From assembly GCA_902578515.1 (NCBI GenBank), contig CACHDH010000002.1:1-40672 (forward strand): a DNA stretch of 40,672 bases, in the 5' to 3' direction. Shown here piece by piece: positions 1 through 7,659 of the stretch. The notes under the pieces are model-generated. The model saw only the letters and a program-made list of their open reading frames with translations. It had not been told where the DNA came from and searched no databases. The DNA comes from an uncultured marine group I thaumarchaeote. Its GTDB lineage: Archaea > Thermoproteota > Nitrososphaeria > Nitrososphaerales > Nitrosopumilaceae. Numbering within the stretch: the first letter of the stretch is position 1; every line of letters starts with the position of its first letter. A program made the translations under genes and the position numbers.

Positions 1-1
1 A

Positions 2-1252
2 GATACACTTCCTGATTGGTACATAAAAAAATATGGAAAACAACCATGTGTCAATATTGGCACTGCAGGTCATGTGGATCATGGAAAAACAACTCTAATT
101 CAGGCTCTAACTGGCACTTGGACAAGTGTACACAGTCAGGAACTAAAGCGAGGTATTACTATACGCGTTGGATATTCAGACGCGGCATTTTACAAATGTA
201 AAGACTGTGAATCACCATTAGGATATTCAACTGAACCAAAATGCAATAACTGTGGAAAAGAAAGTGAATTATCAAGAGTGATAAGCTTTGTTGACAGTCC
301 AGGGCACGAAAGTTTGATGGCTAACATGCTTTCTGGCTCCGCATTAATGGACGGCGCTTTACTGCTAGTAGCTGCAAACTCCAAAGTACCACAACCACAG
401 ACAAAAGAACATCTTCTAGCCTTGCAAATATTAGGAATCAAACAAATTGTAATTGTCCAGAACAAAATTGATTTAATATCACATAAAGAAGCTTTATCAA
501 ATTATTCTGAAATTACAAAGTTTGTAAAAGGAACCAAGGCATCTAGCTCTCCCATTATACCAATCAGTGCACAGTCATCTCTTAATGTGGATGCTTTAAT
601 TGGTGCTATCGAGGAAACAATTGAAACACCAGCTAGAGATGAATCTAGTGATAGTGTAATGCATGTTTTACGATCTTTTGATATAAACAAACCTGGAACC
701 AAAATAACAAATCTCAAGGGCGGTGTAATTGGCGGCAGTTTAACTCAGGGAAAACTATCAGTGGGTGATGAAATTGAGATTAAACCTGGAATACTTAACT
801 CGAAGAAAAAATCTTATGAACCGATACAAACGGAAATTGTTTCTTTGGGAACAGGCGCTGGTATTGTTGATGATGTAAAATCTGGCGGTCTAGTTGCAAT
901 TGGAACAAAACTTGATCCAGCTCTCTCAACAAGTGATTCCCTTATAGGATCTGTCATTGGCAAGCCTGGAACATTGCCTGAAAATTCCACAGAAGCTAAA
1001 CTAAAGATCAGCTTGTTTGATACTGCTGTTGGCTCTGGTGGAGAAACCAAAGTAGTACCTGTAAAAGTCGGCGAATTGCTTAGAATTAATGTTGGAACAG
1101 CACCTGTACCTGCAAAAGTAAGCAAGGTAAAGTCTGATAACATCGAAGTAGAATTTCGAAGACCAGTATGTCTTTTTGATAAGGGAAATGTTGCACTAAG
1201 TAGAAGAATTGCAGAAAGATGGAGACTGATTGGTGCAGGAATAATTGGTTGA
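2..1252 (+). CDS. eif2g: Translation initiation factor aIF2 subunit gamma (5' end cut by window)
   Basis: The reading frame is open from the window edge, and the residues before the P-loop (DWYIKKYGKQPCVNIGTAG) match the family N-terminus, so only a few residues are missing. aIF2 gamma is the GTPase core of the heterotrimer that carries initiator Met-tRNA to the small ribosomal subunit. Visible: P-loop GHVDHGKT, switch region with KRGITI, a zinc knuckle of two CxxC pairs (CKDC and CNNC), the G3 motif DSPGHE, the G4 motif NKID, a G5-like ISAQS, then two beta-barrel domains ending in RRIAERWRLIGAGIIG. The stop overlaps the start of the downstream PIN gene by 8 nt, so the two are probably co-transcribed. 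The alpha subunit is also in this window, on the other strand; beta is not seen. Confidence 0.97.
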   Translation, partial: DTLPDWYIKKYGKQPCVNIGTAGHVDHGKTTLIQALTGTWTSVHSQELKRGITIRVGYSDAAFYKCKDCESPLGYSTEPKCNNCGKESELSRVISFVDSPGHESLMANMLSGSALMDGALLLVAANSKVPQPQTKEHLLALQILGIKQIVIVQNKIDLISHKEALSNYSEITKFVKGTKASSSPIIPISAQSSLNVDALIGAIEETIETPARDESSDSVMHVLRSFDINKPGTKITNLKGGVIGGSLTQGKLSVGDEIEIKPGILNSKKKSYEPIQTEIVSLGTGAGIVDDVKSGGLVAIGTKLDPALSTSDSLIGSVIGKPGTLPENSTEAKLKISLFDTAVGSGGETKVVPVKVGELLRINVGTAPVPAKVSKVKSDNIEVEFRRPVCLFDKGNVALSRRIAERWRLIGAGIIG

Positions 1253-1613
1253 AGTTATTTGCGATACAAGCTTTTTGATTCACTTAGCTACTAGAAAGAT
1301 CAAGAACATTGATTCTGTAAATACGGAGATTGGTCAAATACAATTTGTTGTTCCATCTGTCGTGTTAGGCGAACTGGAAAGACTTTCTAAAACTGAAGAG
1401 AAAAGACAGGATGCTACAACAACTCTCGAATTTGCACAAAATTTGAAGACCATTGAAATGTCAGGAAAGTTTGCGGATCAATCAATAATTAACCACGTAA
1501 GAAATCATGGAGGCATGATTGCCACGATGGACAAGGAATTAAAAAACAAAATCAAAAGCCTAAATGGCTCGATCATTTCATTCTCAAATGATAAGATCGT
1601 TTTGGAATCCTAG
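1245..1613 (+). CDS. PIN-domain ribonuclease-like protein (Fcf1/VapC-like)
   Basis: A 122-residue single PIN domain. The four acidic residues expected for metal binding are visible: D7 in VICDTSFL, E43 in VVLGELERL, D78 and D96 in ATMDKEL. PIN domains of this size are Mg-dependent RNases. One lying directly after the aIF2 gamma gene and lacking an antitoxin partner points to a housekeeping rRNA-processing or RNA-decay role (Fcf1-like group) rather than a VapC toxin; that choice is inference. The start is TTG at 1245, inside the last codons of aIF2 gamma (8 nt overlap). No ATG in frame lies near the N-terminus, and the first beta strand with D7 requires this start. Translational coupling to aIF2 gamma is likely. 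Confidence 0.87.
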   Translation: MVEVICDTSFLIHLATRKIKNIDSVNTEIGQIQFVVPSVVLGELERLSKTEEKRQDATTTLEFAQNLKTIEMSGKFADQSIINHVRNHGGMIATMDKELKNKIKSLNGSIISFSNDKIVLES

Positions 1614-1649
1614 CAAAATTTAACAGTAGTGTAATGGAAAATTAAGCAA

Positions 1650-2087
1650 ATGGGAGACCTCAAACTTACAAGTTCTGCTTTTTCTGATGGCAGTGAGATA
1701 CCACGGGAATGTGGATATAAGAATGGAAATAAACAGCCACCCTTGACCGTTAGTGGAACTCCTGACGGAACAAAATCTCTAGCTCTCATTATGGACGATC
1801 CAGATGCTATGGGAGCTGTTGGAAAAGTTTGGGTGCATTGGGTTGCATGGAACATAGATCCAACTACAGAATTAGAAAACTTGACAGCAGAGGGAATGAC
1901 AGATTTTGGTGAAGTAGGATATGGGGGACCTGCGCCTCCTGACAAAAGACACACGTATGTCTTCAAACTTTATGCGTTGGATAGTATGCTTGATCTTTCT
2001 AGCGAATCTACAAAGGCAGATGTTGAAAAAGCAATGGAAGGTCACATCTTAGAACAAGCAACACTTACAGGCACATACGCGCCTTGA
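1650..2087 (+). CDS. PEBP / YbhB-YbcL family protein
   Basis: A 145-residue protein of the phosphatidylethanolamine-binding (Raf kinase inhibitor-like) family. Family marks are the LIMDDPDAM strand (usual DPDAP), WVHWVAWNID, and GEVGYGGPAPPDKRHTY, which together form the anion-binding pocket (D, H and the GxxGYGGPxPP loop). There is no signal peptide, so it is probably cytoplasmic. The biochemical role of prokaryotic members is unsettled. The ATG start lies 36 nt after the PIN gene stop on the same strand, so read-through is possible but no functional tie is evident. Confidence 0.93.
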   Translation: MGDLKLTSSAFSDGSEIPRECGYKNGNKQPPLTVSGTPDGTKSLALIMDDPDAMGAVGKVWVHWVAWNIDPTTELENLTAEGMTDFGEVGYGGPAPPDKRHTYVFKLYALDSMLDLSSESTKADVEKAMEGHILEQATLTGTYAP

Positions 2088-2091
2088 AAAT

Positions 2092-2247
2092 TTAATTCTG
2101 TTTTTCCGCTATACGCATTCTTGCATATTTGTCATCTGGAGAAAATTTTGCTGGATGACATAGTACAGTTTGTTTGTTACATTTTTTGCATTCAGTTTCC
2201 AATGTGTATGTTCCACACGAAGAACATTTCCTTAAGTGAAATCGCAT
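2092..2247 (-). CDS. nop10: Ribosome biogenesis protein Nop10
   Basis: A 51-residue zinc-ribbon protein read on the minus strand. It begins MRFHLRKCSSCGTYTL, has the two knuckles CSSC and CKKC (C8, C11, C20, C23), and continues with the conserved patch HPAKFSPDDKYARMR typical of Nop10. In archaea Nop10 is a core part of the H/ACA RNP with Cbf5, Gar1 and L7Ae, which pseudouridylates rRNA, and it also stabilises the Cbf5 active site. Its ATG overlaps the aIF2 alpha stop by one base (TAATG), and the aIF2 alpha-Nop10 order is the conserved archaeal arrangement. It is easily missed by length-filtered gene finding. Confidence 0.95.
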   Translation of the reverse strand: MRFHLRKCSSCGTYTLETECKKCNKQTVLCHPAKFSPDDKYARMRIAEKQN

Positions 2248-3044
2248 TATCCTTCACCAGTTTTTCTGGACTCTTCTCTCGTAAATTTAAAAGTGCCCTT
2301 ATTTTTTCCAATATTTTTTTCTATGGTTTCTAAAACAGGCTTGAGTGTTTTTTCTGCAGATTTAAAATCCGAATCCGTCACGCTTATTCTGTATTTTGGC
2401 GCTCCTATATACAAAATTTTTACATTTTTGTCAGCAGTTTCAAAACCTTCCAAGCTTTTCTTGATGTTCTCAACTCCGTTTGAACTACTGTCTGTTAACT
2501 CTAAAATTCCTCTAATTTCTACGGATGGAAGCTTAATTTTGGTACTTACCTCCTCAATTGAGCTTAAAGTTTTTTTGGGAAGTTTTAACTCATTAAAAAC
2601 TTCGATTCCGTTTGTAGCAATGTCAACAATCCCGTCATAAACAGAATCATACTTTGAAAGGATTTTGTCTTCTAGCTTTTCAATGTCAGTCTTCGATAAT
2701 TTTGATTTCTCCTGTATGTTTTTCATAATGCCCTTTCCTTTTTCGAATCGTTTTACATCAAGCAGTTTCTTTTTCTGTTGATCCCTTGAAACCTGCTTGA
2801 GTGACAGATCAATCTCTTCTCTGCCTTCCCTAATCTTCTTGACAAGCAGAACTTTTTTTTCTCCCTCCTTTACAAATTTGTTAATATTACGTACCCATCC
2901 ATGCGCTATTTCTGAAGCGTGTAAGAATCCCTGGATATTGTTATACTCATCTAGTGTAGCATAAGCACCATGGTCACCTATCTTGGTGATAGTAGCAACC
3001 ACAATTTCTCCTACCTCTGGTAATTCATGTATTTCAGTTGTCAT
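2247..3044 (-). CDS. eif2a: Translation initiation factor aIF2 subunit alpha
   Basis: A 265-residue protein. Residues about 8-85 form an S1 OB-fold (GEIVVATITKIGDHGAYATL, then GFLHASEIAHGWVRNI and DLSLKQV). A helical middle domain and an alpha-beta C-terminal domain that binds the gamma subunit follow. It belongs to the ternary complex with aIF2 gamma, GTP and Met-tRNAi. It overlaps nop10 by one base downstream and begins 39 nt after the cobO stop, so cobO-eif2a-nop10 may form one transcript. The eukaryotic regulatory serine loop is not conserved as such (HGWVRNINKFV is present instead). Length and domain order are normal. Confidence 0.96.
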   Translation of the reverse strand: MTTEIHELPEVGEIVVATITKIGDHGAYATLDEYNNIQGFLHASEIAHGWVRNINKFVKEGEKKVLLVKKIREGREEIDLSLKQVSRDQQKKKLLDVKRFEKGKGIMKNIQEKSKLSKTDIEKLEDKILSKYDSVYDGIVDIATNGIEVFNELKLPKKTLSSIEEVSTKIKLPSVEIRGILELTDSSSNGVENIKKSLEGFETADKNVKILYIGAPKYRISVTDSDFKSAEKTLKPVLETIEKNIGKNKGTFKFTREESRKTGEG

Positions 3045-3083
3045 TCGTTGTATTTTTTTAACTAGGTAATTTATTGTTGCTGT

Positions 3084-3617
3084 CTAGAAATCTATCCCTT
3101 TCTTTGCTTTTATGCCAGATTTGAATGGATGCTTGATTTCCTTCATTTCAGTCACAAGATCTGCTAGCTCTATGACTTTCTCTTCTGCATGATTGCCTGT
3201 CAAAACAAGATCAAGCTCAGGCGGCTTTGATTTTATGAGATCTATCACATCATCCAAATTGAGTAATTTCAGTTGTAGTGCATAGTTGATCTCGTCCAGT
3301 ATAACAACATCAAATTTACCGGACATGATCTTTTCTTTACTGATATCCAGTGTGTCATTTGCTGCTTTTACATGATCTTCGCGTGGGCTTTTGTCATCTA
3401 AAATACCTACAAATCCCTTACCAGCAGTAATCATTTCAAACTCGGGAGCTAGTCTTTTTGCAGAATCTAGCTCACCGTAATGCCAAGAGCCTTTTACAAA
3501 CTGAACCATGCAAACCTTGTGGTTGTATCCTACCGCCCTTAGTACAAGTCCAAGTGCAGCAGAGGTTTTTCCTTTTCCTCCACCCGTATATACTATAACA
3601 AGCCCCTTTTCACTCAC
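3084..3617 (-). CDS. cobO: Cob(I)yrinic acid a,c-diamide adenosyltransferase (CobO/BtuR type)
   Basis: A 177-residue P-loop protein that transfers the 5'-deoxyadenosyl group of ATP to Co(I) corrinoids, giving the adenosylated cofactor. The N-terminal P-loop YTGGGKGKTSAALGL is the hallmark of the CobA/CobO/BtuR family. Later motifs are VCMVQFVKGSWHYGE, the Walker B-like VVILDEINYAL and LVLTGNHAEEKVIELADLVTEM. The length is in the normal range of about 170-200. It is divergent from cbiA, with start codons only 42 nt apart, so the two cobalamin genes share a promoter region. aIF2 alpha follows on the same strand. Confidence 0.95.
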   Translation of the reverse strand: MSEKGLVIVYTGGGKGKTSAALGLVLRAVGYNHKVCMVQFVKGSWHYGELDSAKRLAPEFEMITAGKGFVGILDDKSPREDHVKAANDTLDISKEKIMSGKFDVVILDEINYALQLKLLNLDDVIDLIKSKPPELDLVLTGNHAEEKVIELADLVTEMKEIKHPFKSGIKAKKGIDF

Positions 3618-3659
3618 ACATACTTTGAATTTTCTCTAAACTAAAAAGATTGATAGTAG

Positions 3660-5015
3660 ATGAAATTCCTAGACAAAGAATTGAGAGTTCCAAGATTAGT
3701 AGTTGCTGGAGCAACCAGCGAAGTTGGCAAAACATCGATCACGTCTGCGATTATCCATGGGATGAAGAAACGGGGGTATAGCGTACAACCATTCAAAGTT
3801 GGTCCTGATTATATTGATCCCAGTTATCTTTCTGCGATATCAGGTAAGGACACAAAAAATTTGGACGTATGGTTAATGGGAGAAAGCGAACTTGTACATA
3901 GTTTTGTAAAAAATTCCACGTCTGATATTTCTGTAATTGAGGGTGTTATGGGTTATTATGATGGATTTGGAGGAAAGACAAACTACGCCAGCACACATCA
4001 TGTTGCATCACTCATAAAATCTCCCACCATTTTAATTTTAGATGCAAGTAAGGCGGCACGTTCCATCGCTGCAACTGCGCTAGGATTTACAAAGTTTCAT
4101 CGTAATTCTAGGATTGTTGGTATAATTTTGAATAAGATTGGTAGTAAGAAACATGAAAACATGTGCAAGCAAGCACTTGCAAACCTGAAGGTTCCAATAC
4201 TAGGCTCCATATTAAAAAATTCTGAGAGTTTGGATTCACGACATCTTGGACTTATTCCTGTAAGAGAACACAGATCACTGCAAAATAAGATTAGGAAAGT
4301 TTCCCGTGAGATTTCTGACAATCTTGACATTGATAAAATAATTAAGATTTGTAAAAACGTGCCAGAACTTCCAACGGTTCGGTCAAAAAAAATCAAAAAA
4401 TCCATTGCTACGGTAGCAGTTGCACTTGATAGTTCATTTAATTTCTATTATCACGACAATCTTGAGGCGTTACGTAGAGAAGGAGCAAGATTGAAATTTT
4501 TCAGTCCAGTAGCAGATAAAAAAATTCCAAGATGTGATTTAATCTACATTGGTGGAGGATTTCCAGAAGTTCTAGGGCAATCACTTGAACGGAACACGAC
4601 TATGAGGAAGCTGATAAAAAAACAAGCTGAAGAGGGAATGCCAATCTATGCGGAATGTGGTGGCCTTATGTATCTCACAAAATCGATCGATTTTGGTAAC
4701 AAGAAATACAAGATGATTGGCTTGTTTGACACAGAAACTAAAATGACGAAGAAAATGACGCTAAACTATACCGAAGGGAGAATAACATCAAGTTGCCTTA
4801 TTTCTACTCCTAGAAAATTTCGTGCGCATGAGTTTCATTACTCAAAGATTCGAAACCTACCAAAGGATGCTAAACTTGTATATGATCTGAAGATTGGTGA
4901 GGGAATATCTGGTAAAAAGGATGGACTTTCTGAATACAATACGCTTGCATCATATTGCCATCTGTATTTTGATAGCGCAAAGTATGCTACGAAACTTGTT
5001 AGTAAGAGAGTTTAG
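3660..5015 (+). CDS. cbiA: Cobyrinic acid a,c-diamide synthase
   Basis: A 451-residue two-domain amidotransferase that amidates the a and c side chains of cobyrinate with glutamine and ATP. The N-terminal dethiobiotin-synthetase-like ATPase domain has the P-loop GATSEVGKTSIT (residues 17-28), then FKVGPDYIDPSYL and EGVMGYYDGFGG. The C-terminal class I glutaminase domain has YIGGGFPE, the nucleophile Cys333 in YAECGGLMYL, and the His of RAHEFHYS. The start is the ATG after a 42 nt divergent gap with cobO. Its 3' end overlaps the convergent small membrane-protein gene by 4 nt. All key residues are present. Confidence 0.96.
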   Translation: MKFLDKELRVPRLVVAGATSEVGKTSITSAIIHGMKKRGYSVQPFKVGPDYIDPSYLSAISGKDTKNLDVWLMGESELVHSFVKNSTSDISVIEGVMGYYDGFGGKTNYASTHHVASLIKSPTILILDASKAARSIAATALGFTKFHRNSRIVGIILNKIGSKKHENMCKQALANLKVPILGSILKNSESLDSRHLGLIPVREHRSLQNKIRKVSREISDNLDIDKIIKICKNVPELPTVRSKKIKKSIATVAVALDSSFNFYYHDNLEALRREGARLKFFSPVADKKIPRCDLIYIGGGFPEVLGQSLERNTTMRKLIKKQAEEGMPIYAECGGLMYLTKSIDFGNKKYKMIGLFDTETKMTKKMTLNYTEGRITSSCLISTPRKFRAHEFHYSKIRNLPKDAKLVYDLKIGEGISGKKDGLSEYNTLASYCHLYFDSAKYATKLVSKRV

Positions 5016-5197
5016 ATTGGTTTCAGTCTCGCTGAATTTTTTAGTAAATAAAAACCTGAAGCAGTCATAGCAATTCCAACAATTGTCCAAACTATATCAA
5101 CTTCAATTCCATTAATTCCATACATGTAATTGAATGGTATAGCTACAATAATTCCAATAATTATAATACAAATGGATGCAACTTTTTTTCCAACCAT
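5012..5197 (-). CDS. Small two-helix membrane protein at the end of the cobalamin run
   Basis: A 61-residue protein I do not recognise. Two hydrophobic segments, about residues 7-27 (VASICIIIIGIIVAIPFNYM) and 35-53 (IVWTIVGIAMTASGFYLL), suggest a hairpin in the membrane with short basic ends (MVGKK, KNSARLKPI). It starts 3 nt after the cbiC stop, so it is almost surely in the same transcript as cbiD-G-X-C. It has no His or Cys residues beyond C9, so it does not look like the cobalt-transport protein CbtB. The stop overlaps cbiA by 4 nt. Its being a real gene is supported by position and membrane-protein composition, not by homology. Confidence 0.68.
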   Translation of the reverse strand: MVGKKVASICIIIIGIIVAIPFNYMYGINGIEVDIVWTIVGIAMTASGFYLLKNSARLKPI

Positions 5198-5200
5198 TTA

Positions 5201-5830
5201 CTAATTTTCCCTTAACAGTTTGAATAATGCATTAATTGTTGATGCAGCACAGGAACTTCCACCCTTCCTACCAATATTGGTGATAAAGGGAACACTAGTA
5301 GTTTGCAACTTATCCTTAGATTCGACCGCTGCAATAAAGCCCACAGGGATTCCAACAATTAGGGCGGGCTTTGTAATACCCTCCTCAACCATCTTTATGA
5401 CCTCATATAGGGCAGTTGGGGCACTACCTATAGCTACAATCCCTCCATTCATTTGAGAGGCAACAATACGCATGGATGCCTCGGCTCTTGTCTTACCTTC
5501 TTTCTTAGCAGTTTTAATCACATCTGGGTTAGAAATGTTACAAATCACTTCATTTCCAAAATCTTTTGTATTCTGCTTGTTGAGAAATCCAACAAGACCG
5601 TTAACGTCACAGATGATGCTACAACCGTTCTTTAGAGCGGACATTCCGCTAGAAATTGCATCTTTGTGGAAAACAATTTTGTTTTTACCTGCAAAGTCAA
5701 AGTCAGCAGTCGCATGTATCATGCGTCTTACTATAGGCCATTCTAGCTGATTGTACGAATGAGGACCCACTTCACTATCAATTACTTGCATACTTTCGTC
5801 CTCAATATTCTGCCCCTTCCTAGTTTGCAT
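5201..5830 (-). CDS. cbiC: Cobalt-precorrin-8 methylmutase
   Basis: A 209-residue protein that moves the C11 methyl group to C12, giving cobyrinate. The catalytic His is H39 in VRRMIHATADFDF. The other family motifs DAISSGMSAL, CDVNGLVGFLNK, IVAIGSAPTALYEV, IVGIPVGFIAAVESK and TNIGRKGGSSCAASTINAL are all present and in order. The start overlaps the end of cbiX by 11 nt, showing translational coupling in the minus-strand run. Only 3 nt separate its stop from the 61-residue membrane-protein gene. Length and residues are normal. Confidence 0.96.
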   Translation of the reverse strand: MQTRKGQNIEDESMQVIDSEVGPHSYNQLEWPIVRRMIHATADFDFAGKNKIVFHKDAISSGMSALKNGCSIICDVNGLVGFLNKQNTKDFGNEVICNISNPDVIKTAKKEGKTRAEASMRIVASQMNGGIVAIGSAPTALYEVIKMVEEGITKPALIVGIPVGFIAAVESKDKLQTTSVPFITNIGRKGGSSCAASTINALFKLLREN

Positions 5831-6572
5831 CTTCTACCTCCCTTGCCCGCTCTAAAATCAAATCTATCATTTTTTCATCAGTTCCAAGATGCTTAGTAAT
5901 GCAAACTTTGCTCAGGTTTGATTTTTCCAGTGCTGGTTTCAGATCATTGTTGATGTCAGTCTTTACGTGTGCTCCCTCATGTAGAAAATAGAAAACTATG
6001 ACCAAAACCTCAGGCTTGTTTTTCTCGCAACTTTGTATTCCTTGTTCAATATTTGGCTCCTCAATTTCTAAAAAGCATCTATCAACGTTTCTGTATGAAT
6101 TTCTTAAACTATCAACAATGTAGTCTATTGAAATTTTTGCATTAGGATCCTTGCTGCCATGACCAATTATAAGCACATCAATACTATCTTTTGATAACAA
6201 AACTTGATTTTCCTTTAGAGCAGAATCAATTCTGTTGTCGACTAAATCAACCAGAGTTTTATGCATGGTCATAGGTTTTGATACTACAAACTTGATCTTT
6301 GTATCTTTTTGATATTTCATCGCATCTGCCACAGCAATTTTCACCTTTTTTCCAGGATAAAGAAAATACGGAACAATTGTCATCTCATCAACATTTTTTT
6401 TAAGACACTTATCCATTCCATCCTCAATAAATGGTGGGACAACTTCTAGAAAACAAAATTCTGAAAAATCATAATTACCTTTCTCTTTAACTTTTTTGCA
6501 AATAATCTCTAACTCTTCTTCTGCCTCTCTTTCTCTACTTCCCCTATCTATGAGTAATAAACCACGTTTCAT
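5820..6572 (-). CDS. cbiX: Tandem-domain sirohydrochlorin cobaltochelatase (CbiX), N-terminal half degenerate
   Basis: A 250-residue protein made of two CbiX domains (about 1-125 and 130-250). CbiX inserts Co(II) into sirohydrochlorin, the first committed step of the anaerobic route. The C-terminal domain keeps both metal-binding histidines of the family, H138 in IIGHGSKDP and H202 in FYFLHEGAHVKTDI. In the N-terminal domain the same places hold R10 (LLLIDRGSR) and K76 (PYFLYPGKKVKIAV), while the rest of the fold is kept (CFLEVVPPFIEDGM aligns with CFLEIEEPNIEQGI). Many archaea have a single-domain homodimer, so this looks like a fused dimer with one dead half. It overlaps cbiG by 4 nt and cbiC by 11 nt. 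Confidence 0.9.
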   Translation of the reverse strand: MKRGLLLIDRGSREREAEEELEIICKKVKEKGNYDFSEFCFLEVVPPFIEDGMDKCLKKNVDEMTIVPYFLYPGKKVKIAVADAMKYQKDTKIKFVVSKPMTMHKTLVDLVDNRIDSALKENQVLLSKDSIDVLIIGHGSKDPNAKISIDYIVDSLRNSYRNVDRCFLEIEEPNIEQGIQSCEKNKPEVLVIVFYFLHEGAHVKTDINNDLKPALEKSNLSKVCITKHLGTDEKMIDLILERAREVEDAN

Positions 6573-7627
6573 TCTTGAATCCTCGCTATAGCTATTGTCA
6601 GATCTGGTGAGAATTTTTGTTTTTCAACAATTAAACTACCACCTGATGATTTTATTGCAGCAGCTTCAGATACACTAGCTGTTCCCTCGTATCCTTCAAC
6701 CATTTTGGATGGGTTAGGCGTTTTGATAGGCGCAAGATCATCTTTATCATAAAGTTCCAATGGTACATTCATTTCTTTTGTAAAATCATGTAATCCTGCA
6801 GCATCTTCTCTTTTCTTGGTAGATGCAAGCCTGGCTATGGATTTTTTACTTAGATTGAATTTTTTCAAAGACGTATCTAATCCTTCCATTATCTTCTCTT
6901 TTGTAGTATTCCAATGTAAACCGATTCCTACAACCAGGCTAGGAGGTCTGTAAACAACTGCGTTTTCTAATATATCATTGTCATCAATATGTTCATCTGA
7001 GATGATCAAGTAACCTTTTGATTTTGATTTTTTTAATTCATCAAGCGTTGAGTATGATGAAACATTTTCTGGTAAGTTTTGCTTCCACCAATTCCGTGAA
7101 CCACAGCTTTGATACACAGCTATTTTTTCCTTATTCACCATAAATGCACTAATTCTAGTCACGTTAGAATCATCATCAATCTTCCATCCAAAATCTTTTC
7201 CAACAAGGTCTACTGCAATTGTTTTGTTTACATCCGCAGCAGTTGTTATTACAGGAGTTGCACCAAGTTTTTTTGCGATATCATTTGTTAATTCATTCGC
7301 TCCACCTAAGTGTCCAGAAAGCGTACTGATGACAAACTGAGACTGATCATCAATTACAATAACAGCCGGATCCGTTTTCTTATCTTTCAAATGCGGTGAG
7401 ATTAATCTTACAACAGCGCCTAAAGAGAACAAGCAAACTAGTGCATCATTTGATTTGAATAATTCTGCAATTTTTTCCGTTGTGCTATTAGTATACCAGT
7501 TAATCTCATCGTTACCATCAGAGAATTTATCTGGAGCAAATATTTCCCAGGAAGAGAATTTTTCCTTCAGGTCTCTTGCGATATTTATGCCGTTTTTAGT
7601 AATAGCTAGTATTCCTATTCTTTCCAT
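6569..7627 (-). CDS. cbiG: Cobalt-precorrin-5A hydrolase
   Basis: A 352-residue CbiG, which opens the delta-lactone of cobalt-precorrin-5A and releases acetaldehyde during ring contraction. Recognisable parts are the N-terminal domain (IGILAITKNGINIARDL, LVCLFSLGAVVRLISPHL, and the very typical DDQSQFVISTLSGHLGGANE followed by PVITTAADVNKT), a middle region, and the C-terminal CbiG domain (VVGIGLHWNTTKEKI, then SIARLASTKKREDAAGL, and SVSEAAAIKSSGGSLIVEK). In the C-terminal domain the usual GIGCRxGT reads GIGLHWNT, a small departure. It overlaps cbiX by 4 nt (ATGA type) and lies 32 nt after cbiD. Confidence 0.95.
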   Translation of the reverse strand: MERIGILAITKNGINIARDLKEKFSSWEIFAPDKFSDGNDEINWYTNSTTEKIAELFKSNDALVCLFSLGAVVRLISPHLKDKKTDPAVIVIDDQSQFVISTLSGHLGGANELTNDIAKKLGATPVITTAADVNKTIAVDLVGKDFGWKIDDDSNVTRISAFMVNKEKIAVYQSCGSRNWWKQNLPENVSSYSTLDELKKSKSKGYLIISDEHIDDNDILENAVVYRPPSLVVGIGLHWNTTKEKIMEGLDTSLKKFNLSKKSIARLASTKKREDAAGLHDFTKEMNVPLELYDKDDLAPIKTPNPSKMVEGYEGTASVSEAAAIKSSGGSLIVEKQKFSPDLTIAIARIQE

Positions 7628-7659
7628 GTGTTGCTTGTATTCTAGTTTAATAAAATCCC

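Noticed and set aside
190-465. Minus-strand frame opposite aIF2 gamma
   Set aside because: Shadow of the conserved gene; no domain, RBS or promoter, and the residues mirror the codons of the GTPase domain.
2121-2640. Plus-strand frames opposite nop10 and aIF2 alpha
   Set aside because: Hydrophobic-looking but fully covered by the two recognised minus-strand genes.
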